Origin: DASRVA01 sp050732875
GTDB lineage: Bacteria > Gemmatimonadota > Gemmatimonadetes > JACCXV01 > JAHWKZ01
Assembly (NCBI GenBank): GCA_050732875.1
Contig: JBOHRQ010000002.1
Span: 1 to 64,000 of the forward strand
Direction of reading: 5' to 3'
DNA length: 64,000 nt
In this document: piece after piece, positions 7,786 through 15,330 of the stretch
Layout: each line of letters opens with the position of its first letter
Numbering within the stretch: the stretch's first letter is position 1
The notes under the pieces: generated by a model
Database searches by the model: none
Told to the model about the DNA's origin: nothing
Seen by the model: the letters and a program-made list of their open reading frames with translations, nothing else
Program-made: the position numbers and the translations under genes

Positions 7786-8571
7786 CTATCCCGCGATTTC
7801 TTCGCCGCCGTCCACTCCAATCACATTCCCCGTGATCCACTGCGCCTCGGGGCGCGCCAGGGCGACCAGCGCGCGGGCGACGTCCCCGGGGGTCGTCAGG
7901 CGGCCGTGCGGGTTGCGGGCCTTCGCCGATTCGGCCATCTGCTCGTGGCCCGGGATCTTGCGGAGGGCCGGGGTGTCGGTGACGCCGGCCCGGATCGCGT
8001 TGACGGTGATCCCGAGCGGGGCGAGCTCGAGGGCGAGCTGGCGCGTGTGGGCCTCGAGCGCCGCCTTCGCCGCCGAGACCGCACCGTACGAGTACCAGGC
8101 GTGGTTGTCGCCGGTCGAGGTCATGGAGAACACCCTTCCGCCCTCGCCCATCAGCCCGGCGCGGACCAGCTCCTGCACCCAGTAGACGAGGGTGTTCGCC
8201 ATGACATCGAGCGTCATCTCGAGCTCGCGCTGGGAGAGCCCGGTCTTGCCTTCGGGGTCGATGTACGGCTTCAGCGTTCCAAAGGCCAGCGAATGCATCA
8301 CCACGCGGACCTTCTCCCCCGACTCCTTCAGCCGCTCGGCGACATGCTGGACGACCTCCTGGCGCTTCTCGGGATCGGCCGCGTTGATGTTGAAGAACTC
8401 AACCTCGCCGCCCGTCTCCTTGATCGAGCCCACCACCTCGTCGACGTGGGCGAGGGTCGACTTCCGATCGAGATGGACGCCGTAGACGTTGTAGCCCGCC
8501 TCGGCGAAGGCCAGCGCGGCGGCTTCCCCGAACCCGCTGGATGAACCCAGGATTAGAGCCCAGTCGGCCAC
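7786..8571 (-). CDS. FabL-like enoyl-ACP reductase / SDR oxidoreductase
   Basis: A 261-residue SDR. The GTG at 8571 is preceded by GGAG at 6 bases and starts directly at the Rossmann strand VADWALILGSSSGFG; the longer reading to 8637 adds only low-complexity sequence. The active site reads YGAVSAAK, the Tyr-x6-Lys spacing of FabI/FabL enoyl-ACP reductases rather than the Tyr-x3-Lys of ordinary SDRs. The following VTDTPALRKIPGHE closely resembles the substrate-loop region of Bacillus FabL. It probably reduces enoyl-ACP in fatty-acid synthesis with NAD(P)H. Assignment to FabL is from motif memory; a general SDR cannot be excluded. Confidence 0.75.
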   Translation of the reverse strand: MADWALILGSSSGFGEAAALAFAEAGYNVYGVHLDRKSTLAHVDEVVGSIKETGGEVEFFNINAADPEKRQEVVQHVAERLKESGEKVRVVMHSLAFGTLKPYIDPEGKTGLSQRELEMTLDVMANTLVYWVQELVRAGLMGEGGRVFSMTSTGDNHAWYSYGAVSAAKAALEAHTRQLALELAPLGITVNAIRAGVTDTPALRKIPGHEQMAESAKARNPHGRLTTPGDVARALVALARPEAQWITGNVIGVDGGEEIAG

Positions 8572-8731
8572 GATGCGCTCCGTCGAAGGGATGCGGAAGG
8601 CCGGTCTCCGGGGAGGCCCGGCGGACCGGGCGCACAAGCTAGTGGAGCCCGCCGGGGGCTGCTACCGAAGCCGGCCGGGGGGCTGCGTGCTGACCGGGCC
8701 TTCGGTCCCGGCTAGCTTGGCACGCTTGTCG

Positions 8732-10198
8732 ATGCATGGCCGAGCCTCGCTGTCTTCGATCACCGTCGTGCTCGCCGTCGCCACCCTCCACTGCTCGCCA
8801 GCCGCCGGTGAGGAGGGGACGCCCGCGTGGTCGGACGGCCTGCCCGCGGCCGCCGCCTTCGGCGGCCCGCGCGGGCTCGTGCCCAGACGGGCGATCATTC
8901 ACGTCCACTCCATCTACAGCCACGATGCCTGCGATGAGGGCGCCCAGGACGAGGCCGAGCGCACCAACGAGGCGTGCCTGGCACGGTTCCGCGAGGCCCT
9001 CTGCAAGGCGCGGGTGGACGCGGCGTTCCTGACCGAGCACGACCGCTGGCTGGTGCGCGCCGACTCGCTCGCCGAAGCGCTGCTCTTCCGCGACGGCGAC
9101 ACGCTGGTGACCCGCGACGGACATCCGGTCGCCAACCGCGTGCCCTGTGGCACGCTCCTCTTCGCCGGCGCCGAGAACGTCCTCATGCCCGTCGGGTTCG
9201 ACTCGCTGCCGGAAGGCTCGCGGGAGGCGCGGCGTGACTTCTACGACGCCCAGGGCCCCGACGCCGCGGACCGCTTCCGGCGCTTCGGGGCGACCGTGCT
9301 TCTTTCCCATCCCGAGAACCTGACGCTCGAGCGGGTGGCCGGGCTGGATCCGGACGGCCTCGAGGTCTACAACCCGCATGCCAACTTCGCCCCCAGGCAC
9401 CGCGCGCCTCAGGGGCTGTCGCGGCTGGGCGCCTTCGCCGGGCTGGTCCCGTTCGTCCTGCGTCTGACGAGCGCGCACCCCGACCTGGCCCTGCTGGCTA
9501 TCTTTCACGCCAACCACGAAGCGGTCGATCGCTGGGACGCCCTCCTCGCGAGCCGGATGGTGTTCGGATTCGGCGCCTCCGACGCCCACGAGAACGCGCT
9601 CCCGATCGACCTCGCCGACGGCGAGCGCGCGGACTCCTACTCGCGGATGCTGCCGTGGGTGACAAACGTGCTGCTGACGAGTCCGGGGGCGGGTGACAGC
9701 GCCGGCCCCGGCGAGGCATCCGGGGTCGCCGAGGCTTCCGCCCCGACCGACGCCGAAGCCATCGAGCGGGCGCTCCGGCGGGGCCGTCTCTACACCGTGA
9801 TCGAGGCCTGGGGGACCCCCAGCGGCTTCGACTTCCATGTGCGCGGACCGGGGGGGATCGCAGAGATGGGCACGACGATCGAGTTCACGCCGGGGCAGCG
9901 GATCGTGATCGAGCCGCCCGCGGTCTACCGCCGGCCGGCCGCCCTCCCGGAGCCCGAAATCCGCCTGCGTCTCTATCGCATCGACGGCCATGGACGGCGG
10001 ATCGTGCTCGACGCGGGTGACCCGATCGACATCGCCGTCCCGGGCCCCGGGGCGTACCGCGTCGAGGTCGGCATCGTTCCCCGCCACCTCGCCCCCTACC
10101 TGGGGGATGCGGCCGGGCGTTATCTGCGCGAGGTGCCGTGGATCTACTCGAACCCGATCCGCCTCGTCGGGACGGGCGCCCGTTCGGAGGATCGCTGA
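8732..10198 (+). CDS. exported PHP/CehA-type metallohydrolase
   Basis: A 488-residue protein with an N-terminal export signal (MHGRASLSSITVVLAVATLHC). Metal-ligand motifs of the PHP/CehA-McbA group are visible: HVHSIYSHD near residues 57-65, TEHD, LLSHPEN, NPHANF, FHANHE and a late GASDAHEN. This suggests a multi-metal phosphoesterase or hydrolase outside the cytoplasm. The C-terminal 130 residues form beta-rich sequence with no recognised motif. The ATG at 8732 was chosen because it begins the signal sequence; upstream in-frame codons lie in the divergent promoter region. Confidence 0.75.
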   Translation: MHGRASLSSITVVLAVATLHCSPAAGEEGTPAWSDGLPAAAAFGGPRGLVPRRAIIHVHSIYSHDACDEGAQDEAERTNEACLARFREALCKARVDAAFLTEHDRWLVRADSLAEALLFRDGDTLVTRDGHPVANRVPCGTLLFAGAENVLMPVGFDSLPEGSREARRDFYDAQGPDAADRFRRFGATVLLSHPENLTLERVAGLDPDGLEVYNPHANFAPRHRAPQGLSRLGAFAGLVPFVLRLTSAHPDLALLAIFHANHEAVDRWDALLASRMVFGFGASDAHENALPIDLADGERADSYSRMLPWVTNVLLTSPGAGDSAGPGEASGVAEASAPTDAEAIERALRRGRLYTVIEAWGTPSGFDFHVRGPGGIAEMGTTIEFTPGQRIVIEPPAVYRRPAALPEPEIRLRLYRIDGHGRRIVLDAGDPIDIAVPGPGAYRVEVGIVPRHLAPYLGDAAGRYLREVPWIYSNPIRLVGTGARSEDR

Positions 10199-10578
10199 GC
10201 GCCCCGCAACGGCTTCTGCGTCGTCTCGTCACCCACGACGTGGCGACCGGGGAATCCTCCGCCTATCCGGAGCTGCGCCCGCTGGACGTTTCTCTCGGTG
10301 TCCGGAGCGCCTTCACCGCGGCGCTGGCGGCCGCGCGGTCGATGCCGGGATGGACGATCGTCGAGGCCGACGAAGCGAAGGGATCGATCCGGGCCGAGGC
10401 CCGCACGCCGCGGCTGGGATTCGTGGACGACGTGCGGGTCGCCGTCAAGCCGCTCGCGGACGGGCGAAGCCGGATCCATGTCCGCTCCGTCTCCCGGATC
10501 GGCGTCTACGACTTCGGGACCAACGCCCGCCGGATCCGGGCATACCTGGACCGGGTGGATATGCGAACGGACCGCTGA
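10195..10578 (+). CDS. DUF1499 family protein, possible CTG start
   Basis: A small protein of the DUF1499 family. The signature runs AYPELRPLDV, a helix, then GWTIVEADEAKGSIRAEA, LGFVDDVRV and IHVRSVSRIGVYDFGTNARR. DUF1499 proteins are widespread and of unknown function. The start is uncertain. GTG at 10138 would overlap the previous gene by 61 bases, and GTG at 10240 removes part of the conserved region. CTG at 10195 has GGAGG at 10186-10190 and overlaps the upstream stop as CTGA, matching the ATGA/GTGA/TTGA couplings seen elsewhere in this window. Confidence 0.75.
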   Translation: MSAPQRLLRRLVTHDVATGESSAYPELRPLDVSLGVRSAFTAALAAARSMPGWTIVEADEAKGSIRAEARTPRLGFVDDVRVAVKPLADGRSRIHVRSVSRIGVYDFGTNARRIRAYLDRVDMRTDR

Positions 10579-10588
10579 CCGCCGCCGG

Positions 10589-10876
10589 CTAGTCCGTCCG
10601 CTCGGCGTGGATCGTCGGCTCCCCGTCGGCGTCGTAATCCACCGTCAGCGCGTACGTCCGGCCGCACGTCTCGCACTCCTCGGTGAACTCCTGGGCCCCC
10701 TGGTCCTGATCCGGCTCCAGGAAGAGGTCGTTCTTCTCGCCGCAATACGGACACGAAAGGGTCGATCTGTCGGTCGTCCGTCCCGGAACGGTCGGCGCGG
10801 GTGCGCCAAGGTCGCGGTCCTCTATTTCATCCACCACGTCCCGCGGCCGGCTGGGATCTCGCTTCTCGGCAGCCAT
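10589..10876 (-). CDS. CPXCG-motif small zinc-ribbon protein
   Basis: A 95-residue acidic protein whose second half has LSCPYCGEKNDLFLEPDQ, then EECETCGRTYALTVDYD. This two-CxxC arrangement is that of the Cys-rich CPXCG family (small zinc ribbons of unknown function). The ATG at 10876 is chosen because AGGAGG lies 7 bases upstream; the in-frame TTG 6 bases earlier has no such site. It converges on the DUF1499 gene with 10 bases between stops. Confidence 0.85.
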   Translation of the reverse strand: MAAEKRDPSRPRDVVDEIEDRDLGAPAPTVPGRTTDRSTLSCPYCGEKNDLFLEPDQDQGAQEFTEECETCGRTYALTVDYDADGEPTIHAERTD

Positions 10877-11009
10877 CGGCAATCCTCCTTTCGGGTGCTA
10901 TCCCCGTCTCCGGCCGGGAGTTCCGCGGGCGCTCGCGGTTGCCGCCCCCGGGAGCGGCCCATATCTTCTCGATCCCGTTGGCGCGCCGCCAGATAGCGGC
11001 GTCCCGCGC

Positions 11010-11085
11010 TCCCCGGTAGCTCAGTTGGTAGAGCAGGTGGCTGTTAACCACCGTGTCGCTGGTTCGAGTCCGGCCCGGGGAGCCA
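11010..11085 (+). tRNA. tRNA-Asn (anticodon GTT)
   Basis: A complete 76-base cloverleaf. The acceptor TCCCCGG (11010-11016) pairs with CCGGGGA, the D arm is GCTC/GAGC, the anticodon stem GGTGG/CCACC holds loop CTGTTAA, and the T arm is GCTGG-TTCGAGT-CCGGC. The discriminator is G and the CCA end is encoded (11083-11085). Anticodon GTT and G73 both fit asparagine. Confidence 0.97.
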
Positions 11086-11126
11086 AATCGTCGCCTTTCA
11101 AACCAGGCGACCGCCAGTTGAACAGG

Positions 11127-11166
11127 AGCCCCGATCGCCTCCCGGTGGTCGGGGCTTCGCTTTTCT
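11127..11166 (+). terminator. intrinsic terminator after tRNA-Asn
   Basis: Stem AGCCCCGA (11127-11134) / TCGGGGCT (11149-11156) with a 14-base loop, followed by TCGCTTTTCT. It sits 42 bases past the tRNA and probably ends the tRNA transcript. Confidence 0.7.
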
Positions 11167-11281
11167 AGTACCGGCAGTGGGTGCTCAGCGTGCCCTCCCC
11201 GCTCCGGCTGCGCATCGCGCGCGACCCCGGCGAGCTCAACCGCATGCTGAACCTGTTCCACCGCCGGCCCGATCCGCGTGC

Positions 11282-11310
11282 TTGACAACCAATAAGCATC
11301 AGCTTATATG
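11282..11310 (+). promoter_or_regulatory. promoter and palindromic operator of the ArsR operon
   Basis: A consensus -35 TTGACA (11282-11287) is followed after 17 bases by TATATG (11305-11310). Between and overlapping them is the perfect inverted repeat ATAAGC-ATCA-GCTTAT (11292-11307). Such a site would be blocked by a bound ArsR dimer, so autorepression is likely. The predicted start of transcription coincides with the in-frame ATG at 11317. Confidence 0.7.
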
Positions 11311-11316
11311 TCATGG

Positions 11317-11646
11317 ATGCAGAGCGCGGCCGTGACCGAAGACAAGATCTTCCAGGCGCTGGCGGACCCCAGCCGCCGGGCGATCTTCGAGTCGCTCACG
11401 CGTGGCGAAGCGGCGGTGAAGGACCTCACGGCGCGCTTCGACATCTCGCAGCCGGCTGTCTCGCAGCACCTCGCCACTTTGAAAGGCGCCGGCCTCGTGA
11501 ACGGCCGGCGCGAGGGGCGCTGCGTCTACTACCGGGTGGAGCCGCGCGGCATGAAGCCGCTCATCGATTGGATCGCGCACTACCGCGCCTTCTGGACGGA
11601 GCACGTCGATCGCCTTGAACAACTGCTGGAGAAAATGGACCAATGA
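11317..11646 (+). CDS. ArsR-family transcriptional regulator
   Basis: A winged-helix regulator of about 109 residues. TEDKIFQALADPSRRAIFESL begins the DNA-binding domain, KDLTARFDISQPAVSQHLA is the helix-turn-helix and the wing is GRREGRCVYYRV. It has no obvious metal-binding cysteine pair and is of the type found next to SRPBCC (AHSA1) genes. Three starts are possible: ATG 11308 lies inside the -10 box, ATG 11317 coincides with the predicted transcript start (leaderless), and GTG 11332 has no binding site. It overlaps the SRPBCC gene by 4 bases (ATGA). Confidence 0.92.
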   Translation: MQSAAVTEDKIFQALADPSRRAIFESLTRGEAAVKDLTARFDISQPAVSQHLATLKGAGLVNGRREGRCVYYRVEPRGMKPLIDWIAHYRAFWTEHVDRLEQLLEKMDQ

Positions 11647-12083
11647 GTCCCACCGACAAGACCGCACCATCGCAAACTGAATCCATTTCGTTCGAATTCG
11701 ATTTGCATCATTCGCCGGAGAAGGTGTGGCGCGCGCTCACCGACCCCGTACTGCTCGCGGAGTGGCTCCTGCCCGTCGTCGATCTCAAGCTCGAGCCGGG
11801 GGCGGCGTTCACGTTCAAGGCGCAGCCGCAGCCCGGTTGGGACGGCATCGTGAATTGCCGGTTCGCCGAGATCGAAGCGCATAGGAAGCTCAGCTGGAGG
11901 TGGGTCGTCGGCGACATAGACACCGTCGTGACGTTCACGCTCACGCCCAAGGCGTCGGGCACGCGCCTGTCCCTCGTGCAGTCGGGCTTCAAGCCGGACC
12001 AGAAGCAGAACTTCGCCGGCGCGCGCTACGGCTGGAAGATGATGGGCGGGAAGCTCGTCGACCTGCTCGCGAGGATCCCATGA
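11643..12083 (+). CDS. SRPBCC / AHSA1-domain protein
   Basis: A 146-residue START-like (AHSA1) protein with the usual N-terminal strand ISFEFDLHHSPEKVWRALTDP, central LSWRWVVGDIDTVVTFTLTP and a C-terminal helix GWKMMGGKLVDLL. Members of this family bind hydrophobic ligands in a helix-grip cavity. The four-base overlap with the ArsR gene makes the usual ArsR-SRPBCC pair. The ligand sensed by the operon is unknown. Confidence 0.9.
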   Translation: MSPTDKTAPSQTESISFEFDLHHSPEKVWRALTDPVLLAEWLLPVVDLKLEPGAAFTFKAQPQPGWDGIVNCRFAEIEAHRKLSWRWVVGDIDTVVTFTLTPKASGTRLSLVQSGFKPDQKQNFAGARYGWKMMGGKLVDLLARIP

Positions 12084-12216
12084 GCTACGGTGTGCGCCTC
12101 GGCTACCCGCTGCACCTCGTCACGCTCGACGAGCAGGACGCTCTCGCCGCAGGCGGTTACGCAGTACTTGCAGGTGTGCCCGATCCGCTTCTGGCTCGTC
12201 TTCAGAGGAGATCCCA

Positions 12217-12447
12217 ATGAACTGGAACAAGTGGGTTCGGCAGATCCACCGCTGGCTGTCCATTGCCTTTACGGTGGGCGTCATCGTCAACACCGTCGCC
12301 ATCGTCGCCGTGGGACAGGGGGAGCCTGCCGTCTGGGTGTACTTCCTGGCGCTGCTCCCGCTCGCCTTGCTCCTGTTCACCGGTCTGTACTTGTTCGCGC
12401 TGCCGTATGCCACCAAGTTGCGCAGCGGGCGACGCACCGTGGAGTGA
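12217..12447 (+). CDS. small two-helix membrane protein
   Basis: A 76-residue protein with an amphipathic start (MNWNKWVRQIHRWLS) and two transmembrane segments, near residues 14-33 and 41-63. The ATG is preceded by AGAGGAG. It belongs to no family I can name, but its place in the ArsR-SRPBCC operon suggests an accessory membrane role. Confidence 0.75.
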   Translation: MNWNKWVRQIHRWLSIAFTVGVIVNTVAIVAVGQGEPAVWVYFLALLPLALLLFTGLYLFALPYATKLRSGRRTVE

Positions 12448-12452
12448 ACGCA

Positions 12453-12884
12453 ATGGCCGGCAAGTCGAAGAAGAAGACCGCGAAGCCGACCCTCCTCGCA
12501 GGCGGCAACCCTCAGATCGCGAAGGGCGACGGCGACGCCCCCGTGCAGGCCTACATCGCGGCCATGCCGGGCTGGAAGAGCGACGTCGGGCGCCGCCTCG
12601 ACGCGTTCATCGTGCACAACGTGCCCAACGTGCGGAAGGCCGTGAAGTGGAACTCGCCCTTCTATGGCATCGAGGGCCAGGGCTGGTTCCTCAGCTTCCA
12701 TTGCTTCACGAAGTACGTCAAGGTGGCGTTCTTCCGCGGCACGTCGCTGCGCCCTCTTCCCCCCGTCGAGTCCAAGAACAAGGAAGTGCGCTACTTCCAC
12801 ATCCACGAGGACGACCACCTCGACGGGGCGCTGTTGGCGACGTGGATCCGGCAGGCGGCCGCCCTACCCGGCTGGGTGCCCTAG
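12453..12884 (+). CDS. DUF1801 protein (first of a tandem pair)
   Basis: A 143-residue DUF1801 (YdhG/YdeI-like) protein, with VQAYIAAMPGWKSDVGRRLDAFI, VRKAVKWNSPFYGIEGQGWF and a C-terminal HEDDHLDGALLATWIRQAA. The N-terminus (MAGKSKKKTAKP) is lysine-rich. DUF1801 proteins have a winged fold and no proven reaction. It is the fourth gene of the ArsR operon. The region around its start (GTGAACGCAATGGCCGGCAA) is nearly repeated at the start of the next gene. Confidence 0.85.
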   Translation: MAGKSKKKTAKPTLLAGGNPQIAKGDGDAPVQAYIAAMPGWKSDVGRRLDAFIVHNVPNVRKAVKWNSPFYGIEGQGWFLSFHCFTKYVKVAFFRGTSLRPLPPVESKNKEVRYFHIHEDDHLDGALLATWIRQAAALPGWVP

Positions 12885-12923
12885 CACCGGCATCGAAGTC
12901 ACCCCGACCCCGGAGTGAACACA

Positions 12924-13475
12924 ATGGCTGGCAAGACGACAAAGAAGGCCGCGGCAAAGAAGAAGACCGCGAAAAAGAAGACCGCGAAGAAGTCGACGAA
13001 GATCGCAAAGAAGGGCACCGCCAAGCGGGTCGCTGCGAAGGCGGCCAAACCGCGTAAGGCGGTCGCCAAGTCATCAGACCCTATAGGGGCATCCAAGCGG
13101 ATCGAAAAGAAAATCGCGGACTTGGGCGATTGGAGAGGCGAGAGGTTGGCCGAAATCCGCAAGCTCATCCACGAGGTCGACCCCGAGGTGGTCGAAGAAT
13201 GGAAGTGGATGGGGACCCCCGTCTGGTCGCACGAGGGGATGTACGCACTCGCCAACGCCCACAAGGACAAGGTGAAGCTCACGTTCTTCCACGGAGCCGA
13301 GCTCCCCGACCCCAGGAAGCTCTTCAACGCGGGCCTGGCCGGGAACAAGTGGCGGGCGATAGACTTTCGCGAAGGAGACAAGATAGACAAGCCCGCGCTC
13401 AAGGCGTTGCTGCGCGAGGCGGTGGCTTACAACACCAAACACTCGGTGCCAAAGAGCAAAGGTTCGAGAGCCTAG
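12924..13475 (+). CDS. DUF1801 protein with histone H1-like lysine/alanine tail
   Basis: A 183-residue paralogue of the preceding gene. Residues 1-50 are an almost pure Lys/Ala/Thr tail (KKAAAKKKTAKKKTAKKSTK and onwards), resembling the histone H1-like tails of bacterial nucleic-acid-binding proteins. The DUF1801 domain follows: RIEKKIADLGDWRGERLAEIR, PEVVEEWKWMGTPVW and KVKLTFFHGAELPDPRKLFN. The tail may bind DNA or RNA; this is inference. The ATG at 12924 was preferred to the GTG three codons earlier by analogy with the paralogue. Confidence 0.85.
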   Translation: MAGKTTKKAAAKKKTAKKKTAKKSTKIAKKGTAKRVAAKAAKPRKAVAKSSDPIGASKRIEKKIADLGDWRGERLAEIRKLIHEVDPEVVEEWKWMGTPVWSHEGMYALANAHKDKVKLTFFHGAELPDPRKLFNAGLAGNKWRAIDFREGDKIDKPALKALLREAVAYNTKHSVPKSKGSRA

Positions 13476-13498
13476 AACGAGCTTGAAGGGCGCGACGC

Positions 13499-13873
13499 AT
13501 GAAACCGAGAGCGGTGGACTTCGTTTCGTACAGCGTGACGGACATGGACCGATCCGAGGCGTTCTATCGGGACGTGCTCGGGCTGGACGTGGAGGTCGCG
13601 CGCGGAAAGCCGGGCACACGCGCCGCCGGCTACATGGAGCTCGATGCGGGCGGGACGGCGATCGCGCTGACCGTCCTGCCGCAGCTCCACCCGAACGCGA
13701 TCGTGGCGCTGGCGGTGGAGGACGTGCACGCCGCGGTGGAGGAGCTGCGCGGCAAGGGCGTTCCGATCTCGATGGAGACGCTCGAGACCCCTGTTTGCTT
13801 CATGGCGGTCGTGGCGGACCCGGACGGCAACCAGATCCTGATCCACCAGCGGAAGGACGGTTCGTTCGGTTAG
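13499..13873 (+). CDS. VOC/glyoxalase-fold protein
   Basis: A 124-residue vicinal-oxygen-chelate protein with two beta-alpha-beta-beta-beta repeats: VDFVSYSVTDMDRSEAFYRD, VLGLDVEV, then VEDVHAAVEELRGKGVP and VVADPDGNQILIHQ. Candidate metal-site Glu (MELD) is seen, but the first-strand His is Ser here (FVSYSV), so classic glyoxalase metal binding is doubtful. It is the last gene of the ArsR operon and converges on purD. Confidence 0.85.
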   Translation: MKPRAVDFVSYSVTDMDRSEAFYRDVLGLDVEVARGKPGTRAAGYMELDAGGTAIALTVLPQLHPNAIVALAVEDVHAAVEELRGKGVPISMETLETPVCFMAVVADPDGNQILIHQRKDGSFG

Positions 13874-13894
13874 GCAGGCGTCCGGTTTCCGACC

Positions 13895-15190
13895 TCACGC
13901 CTCCCGCAGATACCCCCAGTTGTGCAGCCGGTCGTGGTCCTCGAACCAGCGGTCGCCGATGTCGGTCCGGTAGTACATGTTGGGGATCATGATGTTGCCG
14001 ATCCGATTGTAGGCCTGCGCCTGGGCCCGGCGCATCGTCTGACCCGTGCCGATGACGATCAATACCACGCCCGATGTCCCGGTGATCACCCACTCGCCGT
14101 TGACGAGTTTGACGTCCTCGATGTGGACACCGGCGAGCTCCGGCTTCCGGAAGATGATCACGCGCTCTTCCGAGTTGGCCTCGAACGTCTTGGGATCGTC
14201 GAAAGGGAAGGGTGGCACCACGATCCGGACCCCGACCTGGAACCCGGACCTGGCTTTCAGATCGACCTTCTCGCCGCGCGCGAGGGCGGCCAGCAGCTCG
14301 CCCATCGGTGTCGTCAGCCCCTCCTGCTGGATCGAGATCGTGGGATAGCCGAAGCGGGCCGTGAACTCGAGCGGATAGATGCCCTGCGAGTTGACGATGC
14401 AGTTCAGGTCGATGTACCCGACATAACCCTCCTCACGCAGCTTTCCCTCGAGCTTCGCCAGCGTCTGGTTGAAGATCCGGTTCGGCTGGCTCCAGTACAT
14501 GGCCGTCCCCATCTCGCCGGTGGATGGGCCGATGTTCCCGGGGAACAGCTTCTTGTGCTCGAAGTTGACGTTGATGGGAGTCAGGAACTCGTTGCCGTTG
14601 AAGAACGCGCCGATCGCGATCTCGACACCGCTCCGGCGCTGCTGGAGCTGGAAGGTGCGGACCCGGTCCGCGTAGACTTTCTTGTACGACTCGAGCACGT
14701 GGATGACGTCGGTGCCGTCCTCGTCCTCGCCGACGAACAGGAGGCGCTTGATGTTCTGGGCCTCGCCGCTCGGCTTGATCACGTACCGCACCGGATTGGC
14801 CTTCACGTAAGCGATCGCGTCGTCGAACGAGGAGAACTCCTCGAACGGAATGATCGGGATTCCGAAGCCCTTGAGCTCGTTCTGCCCGAAGGCGCGGTCG
14901 TCCTCCAGCCGATCGGTGTAGGGCGTTCCGCCGACCACCGCCTTGCCCGCCTTTCGCAGCCGTTGTGCGTCCTCTCCCATCCCCAGCACGTCGTCGAACA
15001 CGACCACGTCGGCCCACTCCGCGTCCGCCTTCCAGTCGGTGGACTTGGGCACGAAGCCGTCGCCAATCGACCGCGCCGGCTTCTTTTTGATGTAGTACCG
15101 GACCTCGTGGCCTTCCTTCACGACCTGCCACGCGATGTCGGTGATCAGGGCGTCGAAGGACACGAACAGGAAGCGGGTCTTGTCGGTCAT
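13895..15190 (-). CDS. purD: divergent PurD-like ATP-grasp ligase
   Basis: A 431-residue ATP-grasp protein homologous to phosphoribosylamine-glycine ligase. Matching landmarks are HKKLFPGNIGPSTGEMGT (the PurD HK..GPNTGGMG region), YVGYIDLNCIVNSQGIYPLE, FTARFGYPT and a C-terminal YNRIGNIMIPNMYYRTDIG. The N-terminal nucleotide motif of PurD (GNGGREHA) is replaced by FLFVSFDALITDIA, and the ATP-loop is KPSGEAQNIK rather than KADGLAAGKGV. It may be the purine-pathway enzyme of an atypical subgroup or a ligase with another amine substrate. The ATG at 15190 has GGAAGGTGGA just upstream. No other pur gene is near. Confidence 0.75.
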   Translation of the reverse strand: MTDKTRFLFVSFDALITDIAWQVVKEGHEVRYYIKKKPARSIGDGFVPKSTDWKADAEWADVVVFDDVLGMGEDAQRLRKAGKAVVGGTPYTDRLEDDRAFGQNELKGFGIPIIPFEEFSSFDDAIAYVKANPVRYVIKPSGEAQNIKRLLFVGEDEDGTDVIHVLESYKKVYADRVRTFQLQQRRSGVEIAIGAFFNGNEFLTPINVNFEHKKLFPGNIGPSTGEMGTAMYWSQPNRIFNQTLAKLEGKLREEGYVGYIDLNCIVNSQGIYPLEFTARFGYPTISIQQEGLTTPMGELLAALARGEKVDLKARSGFQVGVRIVVPPFPFDDPKTFEANSEERVIIFRKPELAGVHIEDVKLVNGEWVITGTSGVVLIVIGTGQTMRRAQAQAYNRIGNIMIPNMYYRTDIGDRWFEDHDRLHNWGYLREA

Positions 15191-15330
15191 TCCACCTTCC
15201 GGATCGGTTCGAGATCTCGACCTGGGGAGCCCCGCGAATCCGGCGCTCGTGGGGCCGGCGCCCATGGGGGTCCGGATCCTCTGGGGCCGGCGCCCCGACG
15301 CCCGCCGGAAGCTACTACAATAGTGTCCTC

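Noticed and set aside
10827..11288. Reverse-strand frame containing SDTVVNSHLLYQLSYR
   Set aside because: This peptide is the antisense translation of tRNA-Asn, a well-known false protein in databases.
12080..12220. A 46-codon forward frame overlapping the SRPBCC stop (ATGA)
   Set aside because: It fits between genes and is coupled, but its sequence shows no fold or motif, and it spans the ribosome site of the next gene. The reverse strand of the same stretch has two cysteine motifs but no ribosome site. Neither can be supported.
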